Shown here piece after piece: positions 11,897 to 23,757 of a DNA stretch of 64,000 bases. Positions within the stretch are counted from its first letter, which is position 1, and the number at the start of each line of letters is the position of its first letter. Location: the NCBI GenBank assembly GCA_951812925.1, contig OX638371.1, positions 3,100,001 through 3,164,000 of the forward strand. Reading direction: 5' to 3'. The notes under the pieces were generated by a model. It was not told the DNA's origin and ran no database searches. It saw nothing but the letters and a program-made list of their open reading frames with translations. The DNA is from Calliopum simillimum (taxonomy: Eukaryota > Arthropoda > Insecta > Diptera > Lauxaniidae). The position numbers and the translations under genes are program-made.

Positions 11897-12062
11897 CCCG
11901 AGTAAAAAAAAACAATTTTTAAATTACGGCTGTACAAAGGCTGTACAAGGGCCAAATTTCATTACTTTTTTTGGGCTGTACAAGGGCCAAACATGGTGTT
12001 TTTGCAGGACATTTGGGCCGTACACGATGCTTCATATGGGCTGAACATGGGCTGTACGTGGG

Positions 12063-12500
12063 CTGTTCATGGGCTGTACATGGGCTGTACAATTGAATTT
12101 TACTATTGAATTGGGCTGAACATGGGCTGTACATCGGCCGTACAATTTATTTTGTATTTTTGAAATGGGCTGTACATGGGCTGTACGTGGGCTGTACATG
12201 GGCTGTACGTGGGCTGTACAATTGAATTTTAGTATTGAATTGGGCTGAACATGGGCTGTACATCGGCCGTACAATTTATTTTGTATTTTTGAAATGGCCT
12301 GTACATGGGCTGTACGTGGGCTGTACATGGGCCGTACATGGGCTGTACAATTGAATTTTACTATTGAATTGGGCTGAACATGGGCTGTACATCGGCCGTA
12401 CAATTTATTTTGTATTTTTGAAATGGTCTGTACATGGGCTGTACGTGGGCTGTACAATTGAATTTTAGTATTGAATTGGGCTGTACATCGGCCGTACAAT
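12063..12500. repeat. 129-bp higher-order tandem array
   Basis: The phrase GGGCTGAACATGGGCTGTAC begins at 12113, 12242 and 12371, spaced 129 bases. Each 129-base unit contains several 11-base GGGCTGTAC words, a CGGCCGTACAATTTATTTT segment and an AATTGAATTTTA segment. A shortened final unit starts near 12478. The right copy of the duplication has lost these units. Confidence 0.85.
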
Positions 12501-12558
12501 TTATTTTCTATTGAAATTTATTTTATATGATTTTGGGCGAAGAGAAAAAAATTCAAGT

Positions 12559-12616
12559 GTGGCTGACATCGTTAAGCTGTGCGACTCAGAACATTGATAG
12601 CCTGGGTTCAAAACCC
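12559..12616 (+). repeat. tRNA-like segment (A and B box)
   Basis: The plus strand has an A-box-like GTGGCTGACATCGTT (12559-12573) and a B-box-like GGGTTCAAAACCC (12604-12616), followed within 15 bases by a long T run that would serve as a Pol III terminator. It is repeated at 19162-19219. It lies in the centre of the foldback element. Confidence 0.5.
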
Positions 12617-12780
12617 AAGGATGGCGGAAAAATTTTTTTTTTTTATTTTTTATTTTTTTTTTTCTGCCATACAAAATTGGCCTGCTGCTTGTTCTTTTTT
12701 AAAATGAAAGAAATAACATTTTCTTTTTTTAATTTAACTTTGCATTTCAAAGAATTTTCTTTTTCGGCTCTTTACCTTTC

Positions 12781-12839
12781 AGGATTTGAACCTGGGAATC
12801 CCAAGTGTTCTGCGATACGCACGTTAACGAGTTCAGCCA
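12781..12839 (-). repeat. tRNA-like segment (A and B box)
   Basis: The minus strand has TGGCTGAACTCGTTAACG (A-box-like) and CAGGTTCAAATCCT (B-box-like, 12781-12792). It faces the plus-strand segment at 12559-12616, so the foldback core holds two convergent tRNA-like units. It is repeated at 19385-19443. Confidence 0.55.
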
Positions 12840-13214
12840 AAGCCATCATTATTGAGTAGCTGGCTGAAAATTTATTATATCATATTTATTCTGTCATTCA
12901 ATTTTATATGATAAAAAAAAATGAAAAACAAAATTGTATTTTGACGTCAATAGAAAAAATAAATTGTACAGCCCATGTTCAGCCCCAATTCAATAGTAAA
13001 ATTCAATTGTACAGCCCACGTACAGCCCATGTACAGCCCACGTACAGCCCATGTACAGCCCATTTCAAAAATACAAAATAAATTGTACGGCCAATGTACA
13101 GCCCATGTTCAGCCCAATTCAATACTAAAATTCAATTGTACAGCCCATGTTCGGCCCACGTACAGCCCATGTACAGCCCATGTTCAGCCCATTTTTTTCT
13201 ACACAAATTTTTTT

Positions 13215-13345
13215 TTGTGCATTTGTACAGCCCTTGTACGGCCGCATGTACAGCCTTTTGGGCTTTTTTAGTTTTGTACAGCCCTTGTTCAGCCGTGTGT
13301 ACAGCCTTTTGGGCTTTTTTAATTTTGTACAGACTACGTACGGCC
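13215..13345. repeat. Short tandem repeat in right arm of foldback
   Basis: Two units of about 65 bases contain TGTACAGCCTTTTGGGCTTT and TTTTGTACAGCC. The internal AGCCTTTTGGGCT is itself a small palindrome. Also present in the right copy at about 19700-19810. Confidence 0.7.
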
Positions 13346-13406
13346 TTAAAAAAGCAAAAAAGCCCACGATCAGCCCATGTTCAGCCCTTTATCATTTTTA
13401 CTCGGG

Positions 13407-14168
13407 ATCTTACGAAAAAAATTAAGATGGCATCAAATGCTCAGAATTGTCCAAAGACTACATGTGAATTTTTTCAGAATTTTTTGAGACGTTTTATAAT
13501 TTTTCAGAAATTGGTTCGAAAAAAAAAAATAAAATTTATTTTGTTCCAAAAAATTCCAAATAAGCTCACACGTACTCCTTAGATGATTCTAACCATTTTG
13601 TGGCATATACACTTTTTTCGTAAGATGACTTATTTTTCTGTACTACTGAAAAAAGACTGCTTCTATATTTTTTTCTGGGATATAATTCCTACACATGTGG
13701 GGAGTGCCCACATATTTTTTTTTCATTATTATCTCAGAGGCGGAGAAGTTGCCTAATTTTTATGTACCTATTTGAAATAGGGATTTTCAATACTAAATGA
13801 AAAATCCTGCTCCAAAAAAAAAAAAATATTCCCTGTTCTACTAGCCCAGGAATATTAGGCAAAAAAATTCCAAGTGAATTTTTTTTACCGGAAATATCTT
13901 TATTAATGCATGATAAATAAAGTGTAAAAAGTCCATTAAAGTCCATTGTGCGCATAAAAAGTTATTCAGGCTCAAAGGTCGCTAAAATCAGTTTCTTGCA
14001 AATATTCTTGCAAACTTTCACAGAAAAATTTTGGTCCACAATTTTGTGACACAAGAAATTTCCTATGTAAAGATGTAAATAATGTTTTCGTGTAGCTTAT
14101 AGTTTAGGAGATAACCCAATTTAAAAAGTTGTGCACAGTTTTTATATGTAAATGCTACGTATAAGTTA
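13407..14168. other. No gene recognised
   Basis: Unique flank of the left foldback copy; the right copy is followed by different sequence. AT-rich, with no recognisable frames. Confidence 0.45.
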
Positions 14169-14513
14169 TAAGGATTCGAAAATACTGGTTTTTGAAGGAT
14201 ATCTCTGAAACGGTAAGTCATACGATAAAAAGCAAGAGCACCAATTTTGTAGAGAATCACAAGATCTACGAAAAATAAGCCATATGTATACACATTGAAG
14301 TAACAGTTTAAAATATATTAAAAAAAACCTTTAAATACCAAAACAAAAAACGGTTTTTATTGAATATCTTCTATACGGTTGCTTCAATGTGTACACATAT
14401 CGCTTACTTTTTGTAGATTTTGGGATTCACTACATAATTGATGCTCTTGCTTTTTATCGTATGACTTACCGTTTCAGAGATATCCTTTAAAAACCAGTAT
14501 TTTCGAATCCTTA
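14169..14513. repeat. Inverted repeat beside the assembly gap
   Basis: Arms of about 132 bases, 14169-14300 and 14382-14513, are near reverse complements, from TAAGGATTCG to CACATTGAAG, around an 81-base spacer. Beyond the right arm the sequence starts to repeat the arm again (GGAAGGATATTT) before the N run, so the structure probably continues as an array into the gap. Confidence 0.8.
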
Positions 14514-14533
14514 ACGGTTTTGGAAGGATATTT

Positions 14534-14733
14534 NNNNNNNNNNNNNNNNNNNNNNNNNNNNNNNNNNNNNNNNNNNNNNNNNNNNNNNNNNNNNNNNNNN
14601 NNNNNNNNNNNNNNNNNNNNNNNNNNNNNNNNNNNNNNNNNNNNNNNNNNNNNNNNNNNNNNNNNNNNNNNNNNNNNNNNNNNNNNNNNNNNNNNNNNNN
14701 NNNNNNNNNNNNNNNNNNNNNNNNNNNNNNNNN
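14534..14733. other. Assembly gap (200 N)
   Basis: Exactly 200 unknown bases, a length typical of a placeholder and not a measured gap. An inverted repeat lies to its left and the duplicated segment begins immediately to its right. Confidence 1.
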
Positions 14734-14832
14734 AAAAATGAAATTAATGAATTCAGTTTTGTTAATGTCGTTATTTAATTTATTTTAAGAAAATATAAAC
14801 TCAAATCAAAAAAAAAAAAAAGAAGAAATATT

Positions 14833-15558
14833 ACTACACAGAGAAAACAACATTGTCAAAAGTGGCAGAAAAGTGGTTATTTTAACAACGTTGCGACCCA
14901 AATTTTGAGCATGGCTCGTTTGTAGTAGTTTTAACAACGCGCGTTGCTAAATGAGTTTCAACTACATTTGTGAGTGATTTAACAACATGCGTTTCTAAAT
15001 AAAATACAAAAAAAAAAATATTTATTTTTTATTATTTTTTTAATTCTTATTTTTTCTTGTCAACAACAATGAAACATCAAATTTTTTATTTTTTTTTCAA
15101 TTTTTGGCTTTAAATAAATATGTTTTGTTTGGTTTTGTGGAGATTTGAACCTGAAACCTGTCGTGTGATAGATGCGGACGTTAACGAACTCAGCCACTGC
15201 CATCATTATTGTGAGGCTGACGGAAAGTCTATTTGTTTTGATATGAGCTTCTACCACGTTTGTGAGTGTTTTGACTACGTTTCGTTGCTGATTTAGATTT
15301 AGCTACGTTTCGTGTTGTTTTGACCACGTTTCGTTGCTGATTTGGATTTAACAACGCTTGGCAACCAACGTTGCTAAATAAGTTTCAACTACGTTCGTGA
15401 GTGATTTAGCAACGCACCATACAAATATGATATTAAAGCGTTGTTAAATCCAAATCAGCAACGAAACATAGTTAAAACACTCACAAACGTGGTAGAAACT
15501 CATTTAACAACGCAAGTTATGCTTTTTTTCTTCGCTCTGTGTATGGGCTGACTACACA
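14833..15558. mobile_element. TIR element with tRNA-like segment, second copy
   Basis: Identical to 7844-8569, including the flanking ACTACACA words and the minus-strand tRNA-like segment (B box at 15140-15151). It is present because it lies in the duplicated segment and is not an independent insertion. Confidence 0.65.
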
Positions 15559-18500
15559 CGAAACCATTGGTTGAAGATTAGTTGTTAAAAGACTACTTCA
15601 CACCACGACTAGCCCTGGACTGGTGTAAGCGTAATGCAAAATGGGACAGTTGATATTTTGTACACACAAAAAAGAACAGTTGCTTGTATGCAAAAAGGAG
15701 TGAAGGCGGACTAGTACTGATTGGTAGAGGACTAGTCAATGAACTACAGTTGAACTAGTCCGTTTGCCTGCAGGGACACTTAAAAACCGTTGATGAAAGA
15801 TACTGGATTTGTTTAGATTTTAATGACCAGTGATCAAAATTGGATACTAGCTTTGTATACATTTCTAAACGGTCCCGAATTCCATTCTTCCAACCTCTTG
15901 TCTAAATGAAGCAAAACAACTCAGAAATAATTTTACAATTGTTGGAAAATTCTTTTGAAGTTAGCAAGAAACTTTTATATCGGAAGTAAGTGGTATATTA
16001 GAAGAAGTACCATACCTACTCACAGCACAATTGTTGTGGTAACTTTAACGCGTCTGCTGTACAACTAAGCAAAAAAACACATTAAAATCACTTAAACAAC
16101 TTGCAAAGATTACGGCAAAACTGTATGACCAACCCAAAGCATAAGAGTATGCGTAGCTGGTGTTGATTTTAGTGAAGATGACGATGAAGACTGCAAAGGA
16201 AATATCCGATAGACAAGAGAATAGATCATTTATCATTTCCATGCCCACGAATAAATTAAATTATCTTACTCGTAACAAGAGCTGCCCTATGTTACTTCAT
16301 CACTCACATTCCTTTGGACGACAAAGTTTTGAGTTTCACTATGCACGCTGCCAAGCGTAGGTCAGCCAAAGTTTTTTTTCTTTATGAATTTAAAAGTAAA
16401 AATCAAAGAACTGATGGATTCGAATGGGCGAATTTTTTTCCAATGAAAATGGCGTACGTTTCATTTGTTGATTTTTAGATCATTCGCACTTGCTTGTTTA
16501 AAGCGATTTAGTTAGTTTATGCTTAGTTATGAAGAAACCAAGTTAGTTTGCCATATGAAGGTGACCTTTAACCTTGAATAACTTTTTATGCGAACACGAT
16601 TTCACTATGAACTTTGCACAGTTTATTTTTCATGCATAAAAATAGAATTTTTCGGTAAAAAAATTTTATTTGGATTTTTTTCCAAAAGAATCTGAACCAT
16701 TTTTTTTAATTTCTAATTAAAGTCGCCTTTTTGAATTCCGAAGTTTACTATAAAATGGCCATCGTTTATTCGAAAGCTCTTAAGTAGACGAACATTTTGA
16801 GACCTTAAGCGTATTTTTTCCTTGGTTCTACTTCTGGAGCAGGTGTCCTGGTTGGCATTTACTTCTCCATACCTGCCACGCCTCCTTCTTTGCGTCACAA
16901 ACGGAAAGGCAAAGTGAATATACGCTGAGTGTAGAGTATAACAACGAGTTAGTGATGGAAATGGTTAAAGATGTAAGAATACTAAGGATAGATGGTACAT
17001 AGTAATAGCGCTAAACTTTTAAATAAACAAAATGCTCATGTCCTTTAATAAAATATTTAAAAAATGAGTTCTCCACTCCGCAATGTAACAAAAAAAAGCA
17101 AGCAATCTCATAAAAAGCAGCGAATATTTGTTTAAAGCAAATAAATACCAAACAAAAAGAGAGATAAAAAAATTAAAGAGAAAAGAAAAGCCGTAAAAAA
17201 TTAGTGTAAATTGAGAACCATACCAATTGGTTAAAGACCAAGACTGCTGAAATGTAGAGAGAAAACTTCAAAAAAGTGCGTTAAAATGTTAGTGAAAGTC
17301 ATCTAGATTGATTAAATCAATTGTGGGCAATTTTTCTAATGGTTTTCTAAAAGAAGTAAACGAAATGTAAGAGAAAAAAAAAAGATTTCAGCAAAAACTA
17401 CATACAATTTTACTCCTCAGAAATGTTATTGCAGTGATTTGATTTTTTCTTTAAAACACTTTGCTTATTTCGTTTATGCTTTTTCATTTTCTTTCTTTCT
17501 TCATCAACAACTGTGCTACAAATTACGCAAATTACTTTTTATCGCTGTCGAATTTTTGTTTTCTATTTTGTTTTATTCTTTTTATTTTTCTGCAGCATAA
17601 CTTTAGGCGCTGTAGCTAAATCAAGCATAACAATTACATGAAATGTGAGTACGCATAATAGGGGGAAGCAAATGTGAGTGAAATGTACTAGGTGTGGTGG
17701 TGGCATATTCATAGTCAGTAAGGGTCGGATTTAGCAGTGTGCTCAGTCAAAAGGCTCGGCAGTTAAATTTTTTATTTGATGCAAAGGTTTAAAAATTCGT
17801 TTGTTTTAGAAGTTTCTTTTTATACAGAAAATTATTTTCATTTAACATACTTATTAGTCCTCATTTAGAAGACCTAAGAATATTTTCATTGTGAATACTT
17901 TCGCCTTAAAATATGCAACAGCAACTTTAAATCCGGCCCTGACAGTTGTGTATAAAAACTATGCCCAGAAAAGGTTCATTTAATGCTAAATCAAAACAAA
18001 AGCGAAAAAAATAAAAATATAAATTTTGTTAAGAAAGTGGAGTACGAAATAAAACACAGCTACTGATTGAATTTTTGTTACTGCTTTTCCGCCCTCAGGT
18101 GGCTTGCGGCGGAATTTAAATGTGCGGACATTTTTGTGCTTATTTGAGTGTTTTTTTTTTTTGGTAAAGGGTTTTTTGTTTCGCTTAGGCCGATGTTAGC
18201 GTGAAAATTGCTGTGGCAACGCAGAAAAGTGGAAATATCAAAATGCCGCAACTTGGTGATTAAAATTTTATTAAAAGAAAATAAAATTTAAATGCCTTTT
18301 GAGTATATATAATTTATTAAAAAGAAAAATGATTTATATGGCTTATGAAAAAAGCAAAATTTGCCAACAAACTTCAGACGACGGCAATTGTTGTGTTCAC
18401 AAACTTTCTTGGTAATTTAATTGCTTACTTAGTTTTGCTTATAAAAGTTGAGTTTCAGTAATAAAGCAACAAGAGCAACAACAAATAAATCAAAAAATAA

Positions 18501-18886
18501 TAACGTTGGCTAAATCAAAGTTAACAGCACCGTGGCGTTATGGTCAACACAAACAATAAAATAAAATATCAACCCTGCGAAAGCCACACTAAAAAGGGTT
18601 ACTACGCAAATGACAAACTGTCTCAAAAACTTCCGCACAACTTTTGAATTAATGAATTCATTATTAAAAGCTGTTTAAATGCTGTCAAAACTTTGTAAAG
18701 CAAAGCATAAGAATGAAAATAAAAATCAAAATAAATAAATTTTCAAATTCTGGTCACTTTAATGTCTTAAAATTGCTGAGCATAAATTTTCTGAAAACTT
18801 TTTGAACCACAAATATTTAATTGGCTGGGGGAAGGCTTAGATGAATTTACGCAGTATCAAATCATTGGTGATAGTAACTATAAGTT

Positions 18887-19880
18887 CCCGAGTAAAAAAA
18901 AACAATTTTTAAATTACGGCTGTACAAAGGCTGTACAAGGGCCAAATTTCATTACTTTTTTTGGGCTGTACAAGGGCCAAACATGGTGTTTTTGCAGGAC
19001 ATTTGGGCCGTACACGATGCTTCATATGGGCTGAACATGGGCTGTACGTGGGCTGTACAATTGAATTTTAGTATTGAATTGGGCTGTACATCGGCCGTAC
19101 AATTTATTTTCTACTGAAATTTATTTTATATGATTTTGGGCGAAGAGAAAAAAATTCAAGTGTGGCTGACATCGTTAAGCTGTGCGACTCAGAACATTGA
19201 TAGCCTGGGTTCAAAACCCAAGGATGGCGGAAAAAATTTTTTTTTTTTATTTTTTATTTTTTTTTTTCTGCCATACAAAATTGGCCTGCTGCTTGTTCTT
19301 TTTTAAAATGAAAGAAATAACATTTTCTTTTTTTAATTTAACTTTGCATTTCAAAGAATTTTCTTTTTCGGCTCTTTACCTTTCAGGATTTGAACCTGGG
19401 AATCCCAAGTGTTCTGCGATACGCACGTTAACGAGTTCAGCCAAAGCCATCATTATTGAGTAGCTGGCTGAAAATTTATTATATCATATTTATTCTGTCA
19501 TTCAATTTTATATGATAAAAAAAAATGAAAAACAAAATTGTATTTTGACGTCAATAGAAAAAATAAATTGTACAGCCCATGTTCAGCCCAATTCAATACT
19601 AAAATTCAATTGTACAGCCCATGTTCGGCCCACGTACAGCCCATGTACAGCCCATGTTCAGCCCATTTTTTTCTACACAAATTTTTTTTTGTGCATTTGT
19701 ACAGCCCTTGTACGGCCGCATGTACAGCCTTTTGGGCTTTTTTAGTTTTGTACAGCCCTTGTTCAGCCGTGTGTACAGCCTTTTGGGCTTTTTTAATTTT
19801 GTACAGACCACGTACGGCCTTAAAAAAGCAAAAAAGCCCACGATCAGCCCATGTTCAGCCCTTTATCATTTTTACTCGGG
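18887..19880. mobile_element. Foldback element, copy 2 (contracted arrays)
   Basis: Same CCCGAGTAAAA/TTTTACTCGGG ends and core as 11897-13406, but 994 bases against 1510. It carries the convergent tRNA-like segments at 19162-19219 (+) and 19385-19443 (-). The right flank after ACTCGGG differs from copy 1. Confidence 0.75.
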
Positions 19881-21593
19881 TTGGAAACTCTCTGAATGTA
19901 TTTAAAAAATTTGTGGCAAAAGCAAGGTATTTTAACAACGTATAGAACTATTTTACAAAAATTTTAAATCTGGGAGAAATGGGGCGATAATGTGACGTAT
20001 ACTTTTCAGTACATTCTTTTCCATTTAGGTTCAATTTTGGTTCTTATTTTATTTTTCTAGTTAGTAATGACATTTGTAGTGTTTCAAGTGTAAAATTTTT
20101 ATTAACGCTTTGTAAGTTAGATATTTAGCTAAAAAACTTAGCAGGTAAAAACATTTCATGAGATTTTTGTTTTTTTGTCGGCTCTGGCGCGGCTATGCAG
20201 CTTTTCATTCTCAACATTTGTAGTGTTTCAAAAATGAGTTTTTCCATTTTTTAGTATATGAAGGTTAATATTTTGTTATCTATGTATGAATATATTGGTC
20301 GTGAAGTATTTAGGTGACGGTTTGTTGAATCCTAAAGCAACTTATTTAAATATTTATTTATTATGTACTTAAAAAAGAGTTGAAACGATGAGAAAAATTC
20401 AGTGAAATAAATTTTTAGTGCTATTAAAATAATTCTGGTGAAAAATTACTCTGCGGTTAATAACTCCGAACTTCTTTAAATTGTCACAGTATTTCAGCTT
20501 AATGTATCACTTTTAAAACAATCGTTAAAGTTTTTTGCTTCAAATTAAGCTTTAAAGCTTAAAAATCCCTTTTAGGTAATTTTGCAATTTTACTTTAAAA
20601 GCAACGTTATTTATTTGCGCGAAATTGTTGGATTGACTTATGTAACGTAATTTATATTGGCATGGGTAAAATTTGGATTGCACAGAAATACACCGTAGAA
20701 AAAATTTCTGAACAAATGGTATGAAAATTTAAATTTTCTTGCGGAAAAGTTTTAATAATAACACAAAACCTATTTGTTTCATCAATGGAAAATTGAATAA
20801 ATTTGATCACTTCATTGTCTTTACAATAAAAATTCCACATGGGTCATATGTGCACACATCATAGTGTAAGGACACGCACACACGTTCAACTCATTCAAAC
20901 AGAATACTTACACGTACTTTGCAAACTGATCAACAGCCAGAGATATGCGCGAATGTTTGCACAGCGTTGCCCAATTATTTTATATGCGACAGGGACAAAA
21001 TGTTGTTGCAGGTGCAAATGCTGATGCCGCTGCAGTGAGTTGCAGTGAAATTCCATTGAAATAAAAGGCTTAACAATAACAACAGCAAAGCTGCATTGAA
21101 AAATTGTCAATATTTTTGGTATTTTGTCATTGCAGTTGTGCTTACGTTATTTATGGCGAAATGAAAAATTTAAATATTTTGGAAAAAATCAAATGCAAAT
21201 ATTTGCAAATTTGTAAATGTTGTTAGCAGCATTTCTATTTATTACAAAAATAGAATACAGAAAGCTCAATAGCTTACATTTTACATTTTTTAAAGTGAGA
21301 AAAGTGAAAAATTTCAGAATAACTATAGAGATAGAAGTGTGGTTTGAATTTACAAAAACTAAAAAAAAGTTCGACATATCGAGCTGTATCAAAGAGTGAT
21401 TGAATATGGGTGACTTTCGAAAAAATTTACCATTCAACGTCTTGGGGCTCAAAACCATGTTTAAATTTAAAATTTGATATTTTAACTACAATATTAAGTA
21501 CAGATACTTAATAAGAGCTTCTATAGGAATAGCTCGAAAAAAAGGTTAATATTTTACTCTGAATTTAAAACATAAAGCATTAAAAAGTCATTC
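19881..21593. other. No gene recognised
   Basis: AT-rich. The words ACATTTGTAGTGTTTCAA recur at about 20070 and 20217, a possible short direct repeat. Nothing else is identifiable. Confidence 0.45.
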
Positions 21594-22512
21594 TCCATCC
21601 TGTCCGTAACCGCTTCTTAGTGCATTTAATTTGCCCATTTCGCAATTTGCGTTATTTTCTAAAAAAAAACTAATATGACATTGTTTGTATATATATTTCA
21701 GTTAATGTTTTCCTGTGTTAACTTTGAAAAATAATTTTTTTATAAAGAATTGACAACCATGGAAGTTGGTCTCTAATTTTAGATTATCTCCGCTCAGTTT
21801 TTTTTTTCTTATTGTAAATTTTTTAAATATTGAAAAAAAGAGCACTGAAACTGAAGAGAAAGACTAGATTCAGTGCATTTTCAGCTCAGTCAGTTTTAGT
21901 TTCTCGATAGTGAGTATTCGTGTGTTTTTTTTAAAGCTTAAAAATTTTGTAAAGAACGCAAGTGTGTGTCATTCTCCGCTTAAGTTTTATTTATGTTACT
22001 AAACATATTATTTCATCTTTATATAATTAAATCAATTAACAATAAGAGGGGCTATCTGGCAGTTTCAACTTTTTTAAAAATAATTGCTATTTTCATTGTG
22101 ATATTACTGTTTCTGCAACATTCTGTTTAGTCATTCTTCTCCCATTTTTTGCAATATTTTGTCATTCTCCATTTAATAACCTTCACCTGGTTTTTTTTCT
22201 GTTAGTTTTGCTTAAACCATTTATTTAAAAAATAAAAATAAAGTCTTAAGGCACTTAAATAAACTTTTCGAAAATCTAACATAAATTTTAAGGGTTGCCA
22301 CCTGGTTGTTTTCGATAATTTTATTTAGTTCTTATGTTTTTTGACAAAAATTAAAATTTTTGGTTTCGGAACCGCTCAGATAAACCCTAAAAATTGATGT
22401 TGGATTTTTCTAAAGTTTATCTAAGCGTTTTGAGACTAAAATTTAATTTAATTTTCTAAATATATAGTTTAAGAGAAACTTTTAAAAAACAACATATGGC
22501 AACCCTAAAAGT
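21594..22512 (+). repeat. Dispersed repeat family B, copy 1
   Basis: About 0.92 kb beginning CATTCTCC...CTGTCC and ending TATGGCAACCCTA, matched by an inverted, diverged copy at 29690-30657. The inner part holds its own repeats: GGGTTGCCA, ACCTGGTTNTTTT and AAGTTTATCTNAGCG appear in both orientations. No frame of note. Possibly a non-autonomous DNA element with complex internal inverted repeats. Confidence 0.75.
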
Positions 22513-23227
22513 TTATGTTAATTTTTTAAAAATGTTCCACAAGTTAAGGTAATCATACTCTATACCTTCAAGTAATAGAAAAATAAAAAAAGATAAGTGG
22601 GGACAAAAAATAGTATCTTTTTGGTACATTTTGCGGAGATTTACCCATGTATTTAAGAGGGGTGAGGAAGAGAGGAGAGGGAGATGATTAAAAAAGAAAA
22701 AGAAAAAAAAAAAATCGAGCTATTCTTAAGAACCTTAGTTATAAAACTATTGTTTTCATTTTGGGATAAAAATAATTTCTGTCCTGTTAAATGCATTATT
22801 AAGTGCCTTACTTTACTTTCACTTTATAACTATAATTTCAACTGTACTGCAATCAAACTGAAAGTGGCTTTTAACTTGAAGCAAATAAGTTTGTATATCC
22901 TTATGTTTTAAATCTTCAAGACGACCGCAATTTCATTTTCTGCATGCGCTTTATTTTTCTTACGCTGTGATTCGCAACAAATCTATGCTAAAAATAAAAT
23001 TTAGAATACCTTTAAGTTTTTCTGTATGTTGGCAAATTCGTCTGATAATAGACCTGTGGTGGGTCATGAAACGTAACGAAAACCAGCTTTTAAATTTTTT
23101 TTTCCTTTGTGCATTTGCCTTGTGTTGACATGCTTGTTGACAGTAAATTACCGCAATTTCTGCTTTATCCAGCCTGAACCTTTTTTTAATAGTTCCAGAA
23201 ACAGCTAAACAGAGTGCACTTTACGGC
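22513..23227. other. No gene recognised
   Basis: AT-rich, with a purine-rich patch near 22650-22715 (GAGGAAGAGAGGAGAGG). No recognisable coding or repeat structure. Confidence 0.45.
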
Positions 23228-23757
23228 ATACACGAACCTTTCCGATAGTTGCCCTGCAGGCAAATGGACTAAATAGTTCAAGTATAGTTCATTAACTAGA
23301 CTTCTTCCAACCAGTACTAGTCCGACTTCAATCCCTTTTGCATACAAGCAACTGTTCTTTTTTGTGTATCGATGTCCTACGAAATTTCGATTGACCCCTT
23401 CTGCATTACGCTTAAACCAGTTCGGGGCTAGTTGTGTTATGAAGTAGTAATTTGGTCTTGAACCAGTGGTTTTCATAGTTATATATTGTTTTTGATTTGA
23501 ATTTTTATTTTCTTAAAATACATTTAACAAAATTAAATTACATTCACAACAGCATTAACAAAAATGAATTCGTTAATTTCATTCTTTGGCACAAATGACA
23601 CAAGAAAAAAATTATTTCAAAAGCAAAAAACGAGAATAGAAATTTGTTTTCATCACTTTTCAAATTTATTTTTCCCTACAAACTGATATCAAATTGACCC
23701 CCACTGCATCCCTTTTTCACTAGTTTCGGTCTTGTACGAAATGTGTACTAGTTTTTT
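23228..23757 (-). repeat. Dispersed repeat family A, uninterrupted inverted copy
   Basis: Reverse-complement match to 7553-8800 without the 0.7-kb TIR element, which makes it a natural empty-site reference. One end is CCCTGCAGGCAAATGGACTA at about 23262. The other end is near the GTACTAGTTTT word at about 23745. Confidence 0.8.

Larger units (their letters stand above)
7745..13406 (+). repeat. Segmental duplication, left copy
   Basis: This segment repeats at 14734-19880 with a fixed offset of 6989 bases, rising to 6990 after one extra T in a homopolymer near 11165. Over the first 4.3 kb I see essentially no other difference. Differences concentrate in the GGGCTGTAC tandem arrays and a few single bases beyond 12460. 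Homology ends exactly at the ACTCGGG end of the foldback element. The start of the duplicated unit is hidden by the N gap. Confidence 0.95.
11897..13406. mobile_element. Foldback element with GGGCTGTAC arrays, copy 1
   Basis: The ends CCCGAGTAAAA (11897) and TTTTACTCGGG (13406) are inverted. The left arm is built from tandem GGGCTGTACAT/GGGCTGTACGT words and the right arm from their reverse complement, GTACAGCCCAT. The central 12500-12960 segment is not part of the arrays and carries two convergent tRNA-like segments. No transposase is visible. Open frames across the arrays encode only the repeat peptide (for example TAHVQPMYSP) and are not credible genes. No clear target duplication is seen. 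The architecture matches foldback-type DNA elements. Confidence 0.75.
14734..19880 (+). repeat. Segmental duplication, right copy
   Basis: Copy of 7745-13406, starting directly at the gap. It is shorter because the foldback arrays are contracted: the left array lacks about 390 bases and the right arm about 127. The interval 15787-18886 corresponds to the featureless 8801-11896. Confidence 0.95.

Noticed and set aside
11919..13582. Several open frames of 90-162 codons over the GGGCTGTAC arrays (YSPCTAHVQP-type peptides)
   Set aside because: They exist because the tandem words are multiples that avoid stops. The same peptide appears on both strands and in several frames, as expected for a repeat and not a gene.
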